NCBI GenBank assembly: GCA_031291555.1
Contig: JARLIV010000171.1
Span: 1-38,090 of the forward strand
DNA length: 38,090 nt
Direction of reading: 5' to 3'
Source: Methylovirgula sp.
GTDB lineage: Bacteria; Pseudomonadota; Alphaproteobacteria; Rhizobiales; Beijerinckiaceae
Both the position numbers and the translations under genes were made by a program. Shown piece after piece: positions 8,269 to 16,320 of this stretch; within the stretch, counting starts at the first letter, position 1; each line of letters opens with the position of its first letter. Below the pieces are notes generated by a model. It ran no database searches and was not told where the DNA came from. It worked only from the letters and a program-made list of their open reading frames with translations.

Positions 8269-8692
8269 TGTCGCGGGCCTCTGCGTAAGCCGTTAGGCGC
8301 TCGGCGGCATCGAGCAGGCGAGCGGCAGCCTCGATCAGTTTGCTGACCTTGAACGCGCAGCTTTCGAGGCGCTCGGCCTCGATTGCGTCTTGGTGCGCCA
8401 TGCTGATCTGCGTGTTGATGGAGATCTGCGACCATAGCGCGCGGCGCTGATCGAGCAGGTCGAGAGCAGCATGCTGGGTAAAGCTGACACCTTCCCGCAG
8501 ATCAGTTGCGTCCGGCAGCGCCGGAGCTGACGTCTGCCGTCCGGGTTCCGGAAATGCGCCAATAAACCAAGGCACTACTTCGCTAATATGATCGAAGCAT
8601 TCCAATTGACCCCGGCGGCTGAAATCCTCATTCAGCAGGGAGGCAACCAGATCACCGCGCTTGCTACGCTCGACCTTGACGATCAAAGTCAT
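8261..8692 (-). CDS. Hypothetical protein
   Basis: 143 aa ORF in the same operon with overlapping ends. Confidence 0.6.
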   Translation of the reverse strand: MTLIVKVERSKRGDLVASLLNEDFSRRGQLECFDHISEVVPWFIGAFPEPGRQTSAPALPDATDLREGVSFTQHAALDLLDQRRALWSQISINTQISMAHQDAIEAERLESCAFKVSKLIEAAARLLDAAERLTAYAEARDNG

Positions 8693-9075
8693 AGGTCACC
8701 TCCCTTGCTATCATCCTCGAAATCACTAGGCACCGAAAAGCCAAGGAAAGCGGGAAGCGCGTTGCCAAGGGGCGGGATCTCCGCGACAACGGCGGCTAAG
8801 CTGCTCGGCAGCTCGTATTCGTATTTCGGGCGCCGATCCCACGCTGCGGCGGCCGAGCATTCGGTTACCTGGTAGAGCGAGCCGCCCCCAACCCAGACCG
8901 GCCCGAGCATCCAGTTGGCAAAAAGCGGCTCAACCATCAGCATGGCCGTGCCGAACCGGTTGACCTCAGCGATGCGGCCGATCAACGTCCGGTGACCGAT
9001 CACTTCAACGATCGCGTATTGCCCGGCGGGCATTTTTTCGGGATCGACGGGAATAAAGGCTGATGTTTCAGTCAT
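8689..9075 (-). CDS. Hypothetical phage protein
   Basis: MPAGQYAIVEVIGHRTLIGRIAEVNRFGTAMLMVEPLF; ATGA overlap with the next gene. Confidence 0.65.
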   Translation of the reverse strand: MTETSAFIPVDPEKMPAGQYAIVEVIGHRTLIGRIAEVNRFGTAMLMVEPLFANWMLGPVWVGGGSLYQVTECSAAAAWDRRPKYEYELPSSLAAVVAEIPPLGNALPAFLGFSVPSDFEDDSKGGDL

Positions 9076-9078
9076 CGA

Positions 9079-9186
9079 TCAGGCTCCGAATAGGTCAATG
9101 GCGATGCCGATCAGAACGGCGACAGCCATCGCGATTGTGTAGGAAGCGTCAGGGTTGCGGCGGCAAAGGTCACGGATGCCCGCCAT
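9079..9186 (-). CDS. Small single-pass membrane protein (35 aa)
   Basis: MAGIRDLCRRNPDASYTIAMAVAVLIGIAIDLFGA; start overlaps the upstream stop (TGATG). Not in the ORF track. Confidence 0.45.
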   Translation of the reverse strand: MAGIRDLCRRNPDASYTIAMAVAVLIGIAIDLFGA

Positions 9187-9536
9187 CACAACCACCCGTT
9201 TCGCGCACAGGCGGCTGCCGCGCGCGCCAGCATGATCAGCATGGCCACCGCGCCGATCGCGAGCGCGGCGCGCGTGATCACGATCTCTGCGCGAAGCGCG
9301 GTGCGGGTCAGGCGAGTGAGCGAGCGCGCATCGCGCAGTTCATCATCGGTCCAGGTATCGATTTTGACATGGTAGATGCGGTCGGGTGTCGCGGTCCGGA
9401 TGGGATCCAGGGGAAAATCCCGATCCGGACCACGCTCCTGTGCCGGCGCCAGACCGGCAAATGCCGGGGGCGCCGGATGCGACCCGATCGGCTCAGGATC
9501 TCGGGGGCTAAATGGAAGGATGACGGCGGATTTCAT
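9186..9536 (-). CDS. Hypothetical protein with C-terminal hydrophobic segment
   Basis: MKSAVILPFSPRDPEPIG...ITRAALAIGAVAMLIMLARAAAACARNGWL; ATG overlaps the upstream stop. Confidence 0.55.
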   Translation of the reverse strand: MKSAVILPFSPRDPEPIGSHPAPPAFAGLAPAQERGPDRDFPLDPIRTATPDRIYHVKIDTWTDDELRDARSLTRLTRTALRAEIVITRAALAIGAVAMLIMLARAAAACARNGWL

Positions 9537-10012
9537 GCGGGCATCTCCTCGATCAGGCGACCGCGCCGGGGCAGGCGATAACGCTCCTGCTCGACACGCA
9601 GCCAATGTTCGCGTTCCGCACGCAGGCGCGCTTGATCGGCCTCTATGCGCGCCGCGAGATTTTCATCGCGCGACAGAGGGTCAGACGCGGAGGGCGGCTT
9701 TCCGAGGATACGCGCGGGCTTGGGCTGCCGCGGATCGGGGGCGCGATCGCGCCAGTGTGGCTCGGGAACCGGACCCGCAGTGCGACGGCCGCTCGCGACG
9801 ATCGTGACCAGGCGGCTGTTATTTCCGCGCGCAACCATGATCACGCCGCGCCGTTCCAGGCGGCGAAGGATATCGCTGGCTTGCACGGCGGAGCCATCGA
9901 TCCGCGCTCCGAGAGCGCTGTTCGATGGGCAGCATTCGCCGGCATCGGCCGCGGCGACCAGAATTTCATAGACGCGCTGGTCAACGGGGCGAAGCAGATC
10001 GGGGCTCAGCAC
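9533..10012 (-). CDS. Winged-helix / HTH protein, possible replication or regulatory protein
   Basis: VLSPDLLRPVDQRVYEILVAAADAGECCPSNSALGARIDGSAVQASDILRRLERRGVIMVARGNNSRLVTI. GTG start at 10012 overlaps the upstream stop; the ORF is also open to an ATG at 10081. Confidence 0.6.
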   Translation of the reverse strand: MLSPDLLRPVDQRVYEILVAAADAGECCPSNSALGARIDGSAVQASDILRRLERRGVIMVARGNNSRLVTIVASGRRTAGPVPEPHWRDRAPDPRQPKPARILGKPPSASDPLSRDENLAARIEADQARLRAEREHWLRVEQERYRLPRRGRLIEEMPA

Positions 10013-10383
10013 GGTGCACCCGATGTAGGTTCGAGCACGCGGACCGGCTTTAGCGTCGACAGAAACGCGGCATCGGCACATTCTGCGCGATCGGCGTGAG
10101 GCACGATCTTTCGGAAAGATCTGGAATCAAACCTTCGGCCAGGGAAGCGCGTGAAACACAAAACAATAAAGTCTTCGCCATTGAAGGGAACCAAAACCAC
10201 ATCAATGACAACGCGAATTTCGCCCTTAACCGGGCCCGGCGGCATTTGCTGAAAGGTGCCATTGCTGATCCACGACCCCTCGCCGATGCATTCGGCCATG
10301 TCACCGGCGGACCAAGACCGATCGAGCCCGATGCTATGTTGGGTGCAGCCAAGCATGCTGAGGAAAAACGACCGGATACCCAT
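10006..10383 (-). CDS. Hypothetical protein
   Basis: 125 aa ORF whose start touches the downstream end of the DUF2312 gene. Confidence 0.5.
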   Translation of the reverse strand: MGIRSFFLSMLGCTQHSIGLDRSWSAGDMAECIGEGSWISNGTFQQMPPGPVKGEIRVVIDVVLVPFNGEDFIVLCFTRFPGRRFDSRSFRKIVPHADRAECADAAFLSTLKPVRVLEPTSGAPC

Positions 10384-10619
10384 CAGTCGATCCCCAGCGC
10401 GTTTTTGTAGGTCTCGAGAATCGCTTCCATTTCGCGGCGATCGTCGGGCTTCATTTTGCGAAGGCGGACGATTTCGCGGACGATCTTGGCGTCATAGCCG
10501 GTGGCTTTCGCCTCGGCGTAGACGTCCTTGATATCGTCGCCGATACCCTTCTTTTCTTCCTCAAGGCGTTCGATGCGCTCGATCAACAGGCGCAGGCGAT
10601 CATCGGCGGCTTCAGGCAT
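10383..10619 (-). CDS. DUF2312 / GapR-like DNA-binding protein
   Basis: [69 protein letters not shown]. Confidence 0.93.
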   Translation of the reverse strand: MPEAADDRLRLLIERIERLEEEKKGIGDDIKDVYAEAKATGYDAKIVREIVRLRKMKPDDRREMEAILETYKNALGID

Positions 10620-10771
10620 CAGACATGGCCTCCAAAGGCGAGGGCAGAGATCAGGATGAGGATGGAGCCGAGCCCGGCCACGCCAGCGGCGAGACGCATG
10701 GCGCCTTCGCCGCGCGCCGATTTTTCGGCGGGCTTGCATCGCGCGGACTGAAAGCGGCCGGGCAGCGACAT
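10619..10771 (-). CDS. Small membrane protein
   Basis: [50 protein letters not shown]; overlaps the start of the next gene. Confidence 0.4.
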   Translation of the reverse strand: MSLPGRFQSARCKPAEKSARGEGAMRLAAGVAGLGSILILISALAFGGHV

Positions 10772-10930
10772 CGGGTATCTCCGGGCAGCAGAAACCCGCA
10801 TCCGAAAGCGCGGGAAAGCGCATCGGATCGCGGATGAAACATTGGGAAAATCGGGCGGAGCGCGGCCGGGGAATTTAGGGGCAACCGCGCTCCGCCCGAA
10901 GGCACCACCCATTGGCAGCGCCGCTCAGGG

Positions 10931-11467
10931 TTAGCGCGGCGGGCCGGTCTGGGTGGGCTGTCGTTCGGCAGGGGCAACGCCTGTCGGAGCGACATGCTCG
11001 GGAATGGGGAGGGAAGTTCGATCGCCCAGCATTAGGCGGGCGCGATTGAGCTCCACCATCGCCTCTTCGATTTCGCGGATGGCATCGCTGCGTTCGCGAA
11101 AGGTCGCGCCGGGCTGTGCCGCGATCACCAGCGCGGCCTCTGCCTCGCTGCATTCCTTGATCATGGTTGCGGCATGGCGCGCGAGCGCAATTCCTTCGGC
11201 AAACCAGTCCATGCCCTCAGCCTCGAGCATCGCGCGATAGGCCTCGAGGATCGGCGCGCCTTCACCGCCGGCGGCGCGAAAGGCCAGATCGAGCGTGATG
11301 CTGTCATCGATCGGCATGCGCTCGCGCCGTTCAGGATCGCCCCACGCACGCACCAGTCTTTCGGAGCGATCGAGCACACGCGCCATTTCGGCATAGCCGC
11401 CGGGGATATGGCCCGCGATGCGAGCCAGCGCGGCGTCGACGGACAAGGGCGCGCGCCGCTTGGTCAT
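10931..11467 (-). CDS. Phage early protein with N-terminal HTH-like region
   Basis: MTKRRAPLSVDAALARIAGHIPGGYAEMARVLDRSERLVRAWGDPERRERMPIDDSITLDLAFRAAGGEGAPI. Confidence 0.65.
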   Translation of the reverse strand: MTKRRAPLSVDAALARIAGHIPGGYAEMARVLDRSERLVRAWGDPERRERMPIDDSITLDLAFRAAGGEGAPILEAYRAMLEAEGMDWFAEGIALARHAATMIKECSEAEAALVIAAQPGATFRERSDAIREIEEAMVELNRARLMLGDRTSLPIPEHVAPTGVAPAERQPTQTGPPR

Positions 11468-11667
11468 ACGCGGGGCCCTCCGGGGCCAGCCCTTCGGCAG
11501 CTGGCCCCTTCGGCCATCGTGGGGGAACCATACCAGCCACGATGAACTTTGAGCGCAAAGATGATCCCTCCGCGCGCCGCGCGCCGCGCTGCTGCGGCAA
11601 TGCATCCATTTTGGAGCATATTCGCGCTGCGGCGCAGCATAAGGCGCGGGGCGGAGGAGACCGTCAT
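11464..11667 (-). CDS. Small hypothetical protein
   Basis: 67 aa ORF; ATGA overlaps with the Cro-like gene upstream and with the ATG at 11467 downstream. Confidence 0.4.
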   Translation of the reverse strand: MTVSSAPRLMLRRSANMLQNGCIAAAARRAARGGIIFALKVHRGWYGSPTMAEGASCRRAGPGGPRV

Positions 11668-11975
11668 GCGCGAGCGCTTTCAACAGGATCGACGCCGGAA
11701 GGGTGAACGGCGGACCCTCCCGGCGCCCCCGCTCCATCGGATGGAGGCGAGCGGGTTTCTTCGATCGGATAGATGTCGGGACGAAGGCGATAACGCGAGA
11801 TGCCAGTATCAGCCTCTGTCGCAAGAACGTGCTCGGCCGGCAGCCGCTTCATCCGGTTCAGCCAGTCGAAGACCGTGGGTTGGGACACGCCGCGCCGACG
11901 CGCGAATGCGGCCTGTGATCCCGCGACCTTTACCGCCTCCTGAAGCGCGATTCGCATGATGTCCGAGTCGTCCAT
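11664..11975 (-). CDS. Cro/YdaS-like HTH regulator, first gene of the leftward operon
   Basis: ALQEAVKVAGSQAAFARRRGVSQPTVFDWLNRMKRLPAEHVLATEADTGISRYRLRPDIYP. Confidence 0.85.
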   Translation of the reverse strand: MDDSDIMRIALQEAVKVAGSQAAFARRRGVSQPTVFDWLNRMKRLPAEHVLATEADTGISRYRLRPDIYPIEETRSPPSDGAGAPGGSAVHPSGVDPVESARA

Positions 11976-11993
11976 GGCTTGTGGTTATCGGAG

Positions 11994-12049
11994 TTCCTAT
12001 GATTCGACAATAGGAAAACCTTACAAGGCAAATTATAGGCAATCCTATA
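11994..12049. promoter_or_regulatory. Divergent control region with two palindromic operator candidates
   Basis: TTCCTAT-N9-ATAGGAA (11994-12016) and TATAGG-CAAT-CCTATA (12034-12049), between the cro-like and cI-like genes. Confidence 0.75.
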
Positions 12050-12062
12050 GGGTGGCCGGATC

Positions 12063-12467
12063 ATGATAGGGGCCCGGATCAAAGCGAGGCTGGCAGAGCT
12101 CAAACTAACGCAGAGCTACCTGGCAAGGCAGGTTGGGGTGAGTGCGCCGACCATTAGCGAACTTGTGCGTGGGGAATCTCGATCATCAACCCATCTGCAC
12201 GCGATCGCACGCGTGCTGCGCACGACACCTGCATATCTGACCGGTGAAACGGATGACCCATCAATAGACGCGGTGGCGCTTGCATTCTCGCCCGCTGACT
12301 TGGAGTGGCTTGACTTGCTGCGCTCGCTTTCACTGCGCGACCGCCATGCAGTGCGCGTTTTGGCAGAAACTCTTGCGGGAAAACCTCACGTTGCCGGCGA
12401 TCTTGACGAACCCCTATCTGTGCCGACGTTTCAGGATCTCAGGTTGGAATATAAGGGGGAAAAATGA
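12063..12467 (+). CDS. XRE-family CI-like repressor (no recognisable peptidase domain)
   Basis: MIGARIKARLAELKLTQSYLARQVGVSAPTISELVRGESRSSTHLHAIARVLRTTPAYLTGETDDP. Confidence 0.88.
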   Translation: MIGARIKARLAELKLTQSYLARQVGVSAPTISELVRGESRSSTHLHAIARVLRTTPAYLTGETDDPSIDAVALAFSPADLEWLDLLRSLSLRDRHAVRVLAETLAGKPHVAGDLDEPLSVPTFQDLRLEYKGEK

Positions 12468-12925
12468 ATCCCGATATTGGCCGCAAAACCGGCTTGGCTA
12501 TCGCCACAATCGCGGCGATCGGCGCAGCCGCGTATTACGCGCGGGATTTTTATTCGGCTCCGCTGCAGCGCGCATTCATGAGCCGCGAGGACATTGCCAA
12601 TGGCGATGCGTGCATCGATCTGTTTGATAATTCGGTGTATGGGCTTGTGCAGGCGGTCAAAGAACAGATGCCTGATCCGGCCAGTTTTTCGCATGTTGCA
12701 ACGTACCATGTGAATTATTCCGATAATATCGGCACGTCGTTTCTGATGAAGTACCGACAGCGCGGCGCCCAGGGCGGCATGGAGTTTGCTGCCGCGCTGG
12801 GCAAAGTCAATCCCATGACGTGCAAGGCGGTTGTGACAGATGCCGGGCCAGCAGGTGCGGCGATGACATATCTGCAAATGCAGGAAGAAGAGCAATTGAT
12901 GGTCGGAAGAACGCCTGCCCCCTAA
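12464..12925 (+). CDS. Hypothetical membrane-anchored or secreted protein in the lysogeny region
   Basis: ATGA overlap with the repressor; N-terminal hydrophobic stretch LAIATIAAIGAAAYYA then a soluble domain. Confidence 0.7.
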   Translation: MNPDIGRKTGLAIATIAAIGAAAYYARDFYSAPLQRAFMSREDIANGDACIDLFDNSVYGLVQAVKEQMPDPASFSHVATYHVNYSDNIGTSFLMKYRQRGAQGGMEFAAALGKVNPMTCKAVVTDAGPAGAAMTYLQMQEEEQLMVGRTPAP

Positions 12926-12979
12926 TCTGCCGAATCTGCAACTCTATCATTTGAAACCATTTCTCAGTATGTTCCGTTC

Positions 12980-13447
12980 ATGCCTGAGCCGATCAGCATG
13001 AACAGCAATGCGCCGGCGCTGCGCCTCGCGCCGGATATGGCGAGCCTGCGCCTGCAGGTGCTGGCCTTCGCGCGGGTCTATATCGCCCGGTGGGGCGAGG
13101 GGCCGAGCTATGGCGAAATCGCCTATGCCACAGGGTCGAATCGCAACAGCGTCAAAAAGATGGTCCGCCGCCTGATTGCACAGGGCCTGCTGCTGCGCGC
13201 GCCGGGCGCGCGGGGGCTGATCCTGCCCGATCGCCGCGATGAAGCGTTGCGCCTGTTGCGCGAGCTGGGCTGGAGCATCGATGCCGACGGCGCGCGGCTG
13301 ACGCCCCCGCGCGGCCAGGCCGTTACAAATCGGACCCTGCAGGCGATCGACGTGCTCGACTATGACGGCCACCGGTATGTGGCTGGCAAGGTCGGGGAAG
13401 ATGGCGCGCAAGAAACCCAAGGCTCCGACGATTCTGCAACAGCGTGA
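12980..13447 (+). CDS. Winged-helix (LexA-N-terminal-like) DNA-binding protein
   Basis: WGEGPSYGEIAYATGSNRNSVKKMVRRLIAQGLLLRAPGARGLILPD. Confidence 0.65.
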   Translation: MPEPISMNSNAPALRLAPDMASLRLQVLAFARVYIARWGEGPSYGEIAYATGSNRNSVKKMVRRLIAQGLLLRAPGARGLILPDRRDEALRLLRELGWSIDADGARLTPPRGQAVTNRTLQAIDVLDYDGHRYVAGKVGEDGAQETQGSDDSATA

Positions 13448-14045
13448 GACGCTGACCGAGCGCGCGCGGCGCGGCATTCATTCATCCTGGTGTCACCGTC
13501 ATCCACGCCTGGCGGCAGATGAGCGGGCGCTGCGCCTACGGCTGCGCGATGTCGAGGATCAGTTTGGCCATAAGCAGGGTACGGCGCCGACGCATGCGGC
13601 GGCGCAGCGCCGGCGCGAGGGCGCGTTGGCGCGGCTGTATCAATCCGGGCTGATCGATATCCACGAGCTGGGCGCCGCCGAAGAAATCGCGGTGGCGGCC
13701 GAGCGGATCGGCGCGGCCATGGGCGTGCGGACGATGAGCATGGAAACGCGCATCGACCAGGGGCGCGGGGGCGATGGCGCTTTCTGGGAAGGGCTGGGGC
13801 AGGTGCGGCGCGAGATCGCCTATCGCTGCTGGCGCAACAAGCTCGGCAACACGGCTGCCGCGATCGAGGATCTGATCGTTCGCGACATCGGCCTGGTCGA
13901 GACGGCGTCGAAGCATCGCATTGGCATACGACGGCTGCGCAAGCTGCTGGTCAACGCGCTTGACCTATGGCCAGCCCATTTGCGCTGGGCGCGCGATTGG
14001 GTTGACGAGGAGGATCTGGCGCACGCCCATGCGCGCTTGGCCTGA
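13401..14045 (+). CDS. Hypothetical phage protein with possible C-terminal HTH
   Basis: MARKKPKAPTILQQRETLTERARRGIHSSWCHRHPRL...KLGNTAAAIEDLIVRDIGLVETASKHRIGIRRLRKLLVNAL; overlaps the preceding ORF. Confidence 0.6.
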   Translation: MARKKPKAPTILQQRETLTERARRGIHSSWCHRHPRLAADERALRLRLRDVEDQFGHKQGTAPTHAAAQRRREGALARLYQSGLIDIHELGAAEEIAVAAERIGAAMGVRTMSMETRIDQGRGGDGAFWEGLGQVRREIAYRCWRNKLGNTAAAIEDLIVRDIGLVETASKHRIGIRRLRKLLVNALDLWPAHLRWARDWVDEEDLAHAHARLA

Positions 14046-14120
14046 AAAATGTGGGAGGTTACAAATCGTACCCTCCCGAAACGGTCACCGACATGGCAAA
14101 TCTGACCCCGCCACAATTGT

Positions 14121-14378
14121 ATGCGTCGCTCGTGGGCCTGGGCCGCATGCCTTGATCACGCGGAGGCTGCTTTGCGCTCACCCCGTCTTGGCGCCGCCTC
14201 TCGGCCGCTGCCCAGCCTCGAACTTCAGCTCGACCGGGCGGTTTCCAGCCTAGACAGCCTCGTCGGCGAAGTGCGCCTGGGTGTTCGCAGTCCGGCGCAC
14301 TTCGCCGACCTTGAGCAGCGCGCGCAAGCAATTTCGGCCAGGATTGTTGCCGCTTTTCGTGGAGAGCGCCGCGCATGA
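14121..14378 (+). CDS. Hypothetical protein (start uncertain)
   Basis: 85 aa ORF; C-terminus ELQLDRAVSSLDSLVGEVRLGVRSPAHFADLEQRAQAISARIVAAF; ATGA overlap with the next gene. Confidence 0.45.
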   Translation: MRRSWAWAACLDHAEAALRSPRLGAASRPLPSLELQLDRAVSSLDSLVGEVRLGVRSPAHFADLEQRAQAISARIVAAFRGERRA

Positions 14379-14566
14379 CCATCGATATTGCCCGCATGCG
14401 TGAGCTGTCAAAGGGCGATGATCAGGAGGCAGTACCAGTTACGCGCCGCATGCTGCGCGCGATCGTGGAGCAGCTCGACGCGTTTGACCGGCTGAAATCG
14501 CATATCGATTGGCGCGAGCGGGTCAACGCGGCGCTACGCGATCTTGCGGACGAGCGCGCGGCATGA
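14375..14566 (+). CDS. Hypothetical protein
   Basis: 63 aa ORF between overlapping neighbours. Confidence 0.5.
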   Translation: MTIDIARMRELSKGDDQEAVPVTRRMLRAIVEQLDAFDRLKSHIDWRERVNAALRDLADERAA

Positions 14567-15294
14567 CGGCGCCCCAACACCCCGATGCGATCGAGATCAG
14601 TGGCAAGGCCTATCTCCACAATGCGCGCGGCGATCTGGTACCGATGTCCAACATCCGGGCGATTGACCTTTTGCAGGATGATATGGTCCGCAAGGCGGCC
14701 GCCTATGCAGAAGACCTGTCGGCCGAACTCGCCCGGTTCCAAGCCCACTCCTATGCCGACATAGCCGCATTCGATGCTCTGCTGGATCAGGAATATGGGC
14801 TCAGGTCGGCGCGGTCGACCAAGGGAAACCGGAGCTTTACGTCGTTTGACGGCTCTCTGCAGGTCAAGGTCTGCATCGCCGATCAGATTGCATTCGGGCC
14901 AGAGCTGCAGTCGGCGAAGAAGCTGCTCGACGAGCTGATCATCGAAAAGGCGAAGGGCGCCGACAGCGTGCTGATCGCGCTCGTGAATCAGGCGTTCAAC
15001 GTCAACAAAGAGGGCAAGGTCGACACGGCCTCCATCCTTGCGCTGCGCCGCCTCGAGGTCGATGATCCGCGCTGGTCAGACATCGTGCGCGCCATCGATG
15101 ACAGCATCAAGGTCTTCGGATCGAAGTCGTACCTGCGATTCTATCGCAAGGGGGCGGATGGGCGCATGGTGATGATCCCGCTCGATCTGGCCAGCGTATC
15201 GCCCAGCGCTGCGGCGCTGGAGCGCAAGAGCTTGCGCCAGCGCGTGGCCGAGCTTGAGGCGGCATTGGCCGAGGCACAGGCGGCACGGGCATGA
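14563..15294 (+). CDS. DUF3164 family phage protein (Mu-like)
   Basis: MTAPQHPDAIEISGKAYLHNARGDLVPMSNIRAIDLLQDDMVRKAAAYAEDLSAELARFQAHSYADIAAFDALLDQEYG...LRFYRKGADGRMVMIPLDLASV. Confidence 0.88.
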   Translation: MTAPQHPDAIEISGKAYLHNARGDLVPMSNIRAIDLLQDDMVRKAAAYAEDLSAELARFQAHSYADIAAFDALLDQEYGLRSARSTKGNRSFTSFDGSLQVKVCIADQIAFGPELQSAKKLLDELIIEKAKGADSVLIALVNQAFNVNKEGKVDTASILALRRLEVDDPRWSDIVRAIDDSIKVFGSKSYLRFYRKGADGRMVMIPLDLASVSPSAAALERKSLRQRVAELEAALAEAQAARA

Positions 15295-15509
15295 AGCTCA
15301 GCAACTTTGCCATGGCGCGCCGTATCGTCGATGAGCGCATCAGGATTGCGACCAAGATCGAAACCGCACGCATTGGGGTGACGATCGATGGCACCTATCA
15401 GGACGATGCCATGGTCGAGCTTGTCCGGCCGCTCGTGCTTGGCGAACTGCGCGCGCAAGTCCGCAGACTGGATGCGGACCTGGCTGCGCTTGGCATAACG
15501 GTTGATTGA
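15291..15509 (+). CDS. Hypothetical protein
   Basis: 72 aa ORF, ATGA overlap upstream. Confidence 0.55.
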   Translation: MKLSNFAMARRIVDERIRIATKIETARIGVTIDGTYQDDAMVELVRPLVLGELRAQVRRLDADLAALGITVD

Positions 15510-16202
15510 GTGCTCAATCTCGATATCAAGGTCGACCTGAAGCCGATGCACCGCGCGTTGCTCGATCTCGGCAACAAGCAGGTGACGTTCGCTGCAGCGG
15601 CAGCGTTGACCAAGCTGGCACAGGGTGCCTCCGATCAGGAAACGATCGCCGTCAAGGAAACTTTTGATCGGCCAACCCCTTTCACCCAACGGGGCTTCCG
15701 GATCGTTCCCGCCACGAAGGGCACGCTTGCATCGTTCGTCTTGGCGAAGGACATTCAGGCGCAATATCTCGCGCCGTATGTGTTCGGCGGCCCACGCTTC
15801 CTCGGATCCAAGCGCGCGATGCTTGTGCCCAAACAGGTCGGCGTCAACCAGTACGGCAACCTGCCGCGCAATAAGCTGGCCCAGTTGAAAGGCAGATCCG
15901 ATATCTTCATCGGCCCGGTGAAGTTCAAAAGCGGCGAAACGATCAATGGCGTGTGGCAGCGCCCGGCAGTCGGCATTCGCCGCGACGGCGCGCGCGGCAC
16001 CAAGGGCGCAACGAAGGGCAGCAAGACCGCATCGGTCATCGCCAGCGCCAACACTGGCCTGAAGCTGCTGATACGCTTCGAGGACACATCGGATGCACCG
16101 AAGCACCTGCCGTTCATGGAGCGCGCCCGCGCATACGTCACGGCCAACGCGCGGCGCGAGTTCGAGGTCGCACTCAGGCGCGCGCTGGCCACGGCACGGT
16201 GA
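15510..16202 (+). CDS. Phage protein of unknown role (tail-completion/minor-tail-like)
   Basis: GTG start directly after the TGA; LNLDIKVDLKPMHRALLDLGNKQVTFAAAAALTKLAQ...FTQRGFRIVPATKGTLASFVLAKDIQAQYLAPYVFGG. Confidence 0.6.
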   Translation: MLNLDIKVDLKPMHRALLDLGNKQVTFAAAAALTKLAQGASDQETIAVKETFDRPTPFTQRGFRIVPATKGTLASFVLAKDIQAQYLAPYVFGGPRFLGSKRAMLVPKQVGVNQYGNLPRNKLAQLKGRSDIFIGPVKFKSGETINGVWQRPAVGIRRDGARGTKGATKGSKTASVIASANTGLKLLIRFEDTSDAPKHLPFMERARAYVTANARREFEVALRRALATAR

Positions 16203-16320
16203 GGGGGGGGAGGGGCTTTTGGGTCCTTCCGGGACCATCCTGAAACGTGGGTAATTGCGCACCTCGATGCGAGGCCAGCTACGTACCCCAAAACCTGGTT
16301 GACGGTTGACGGTTGACCCC
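16203..16320 (+). promoter_or_regulatory. Candidate cos/packaging-initiation region upstream of terS
   Basis: Non-coding gap before the Nu1-like gene with a G8 run, GGTCC-N5-GGACC, CCTCG-ATG-CGAGG and three tandem GGTTGAC copies (16297-16317). Confidence 0.45.
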
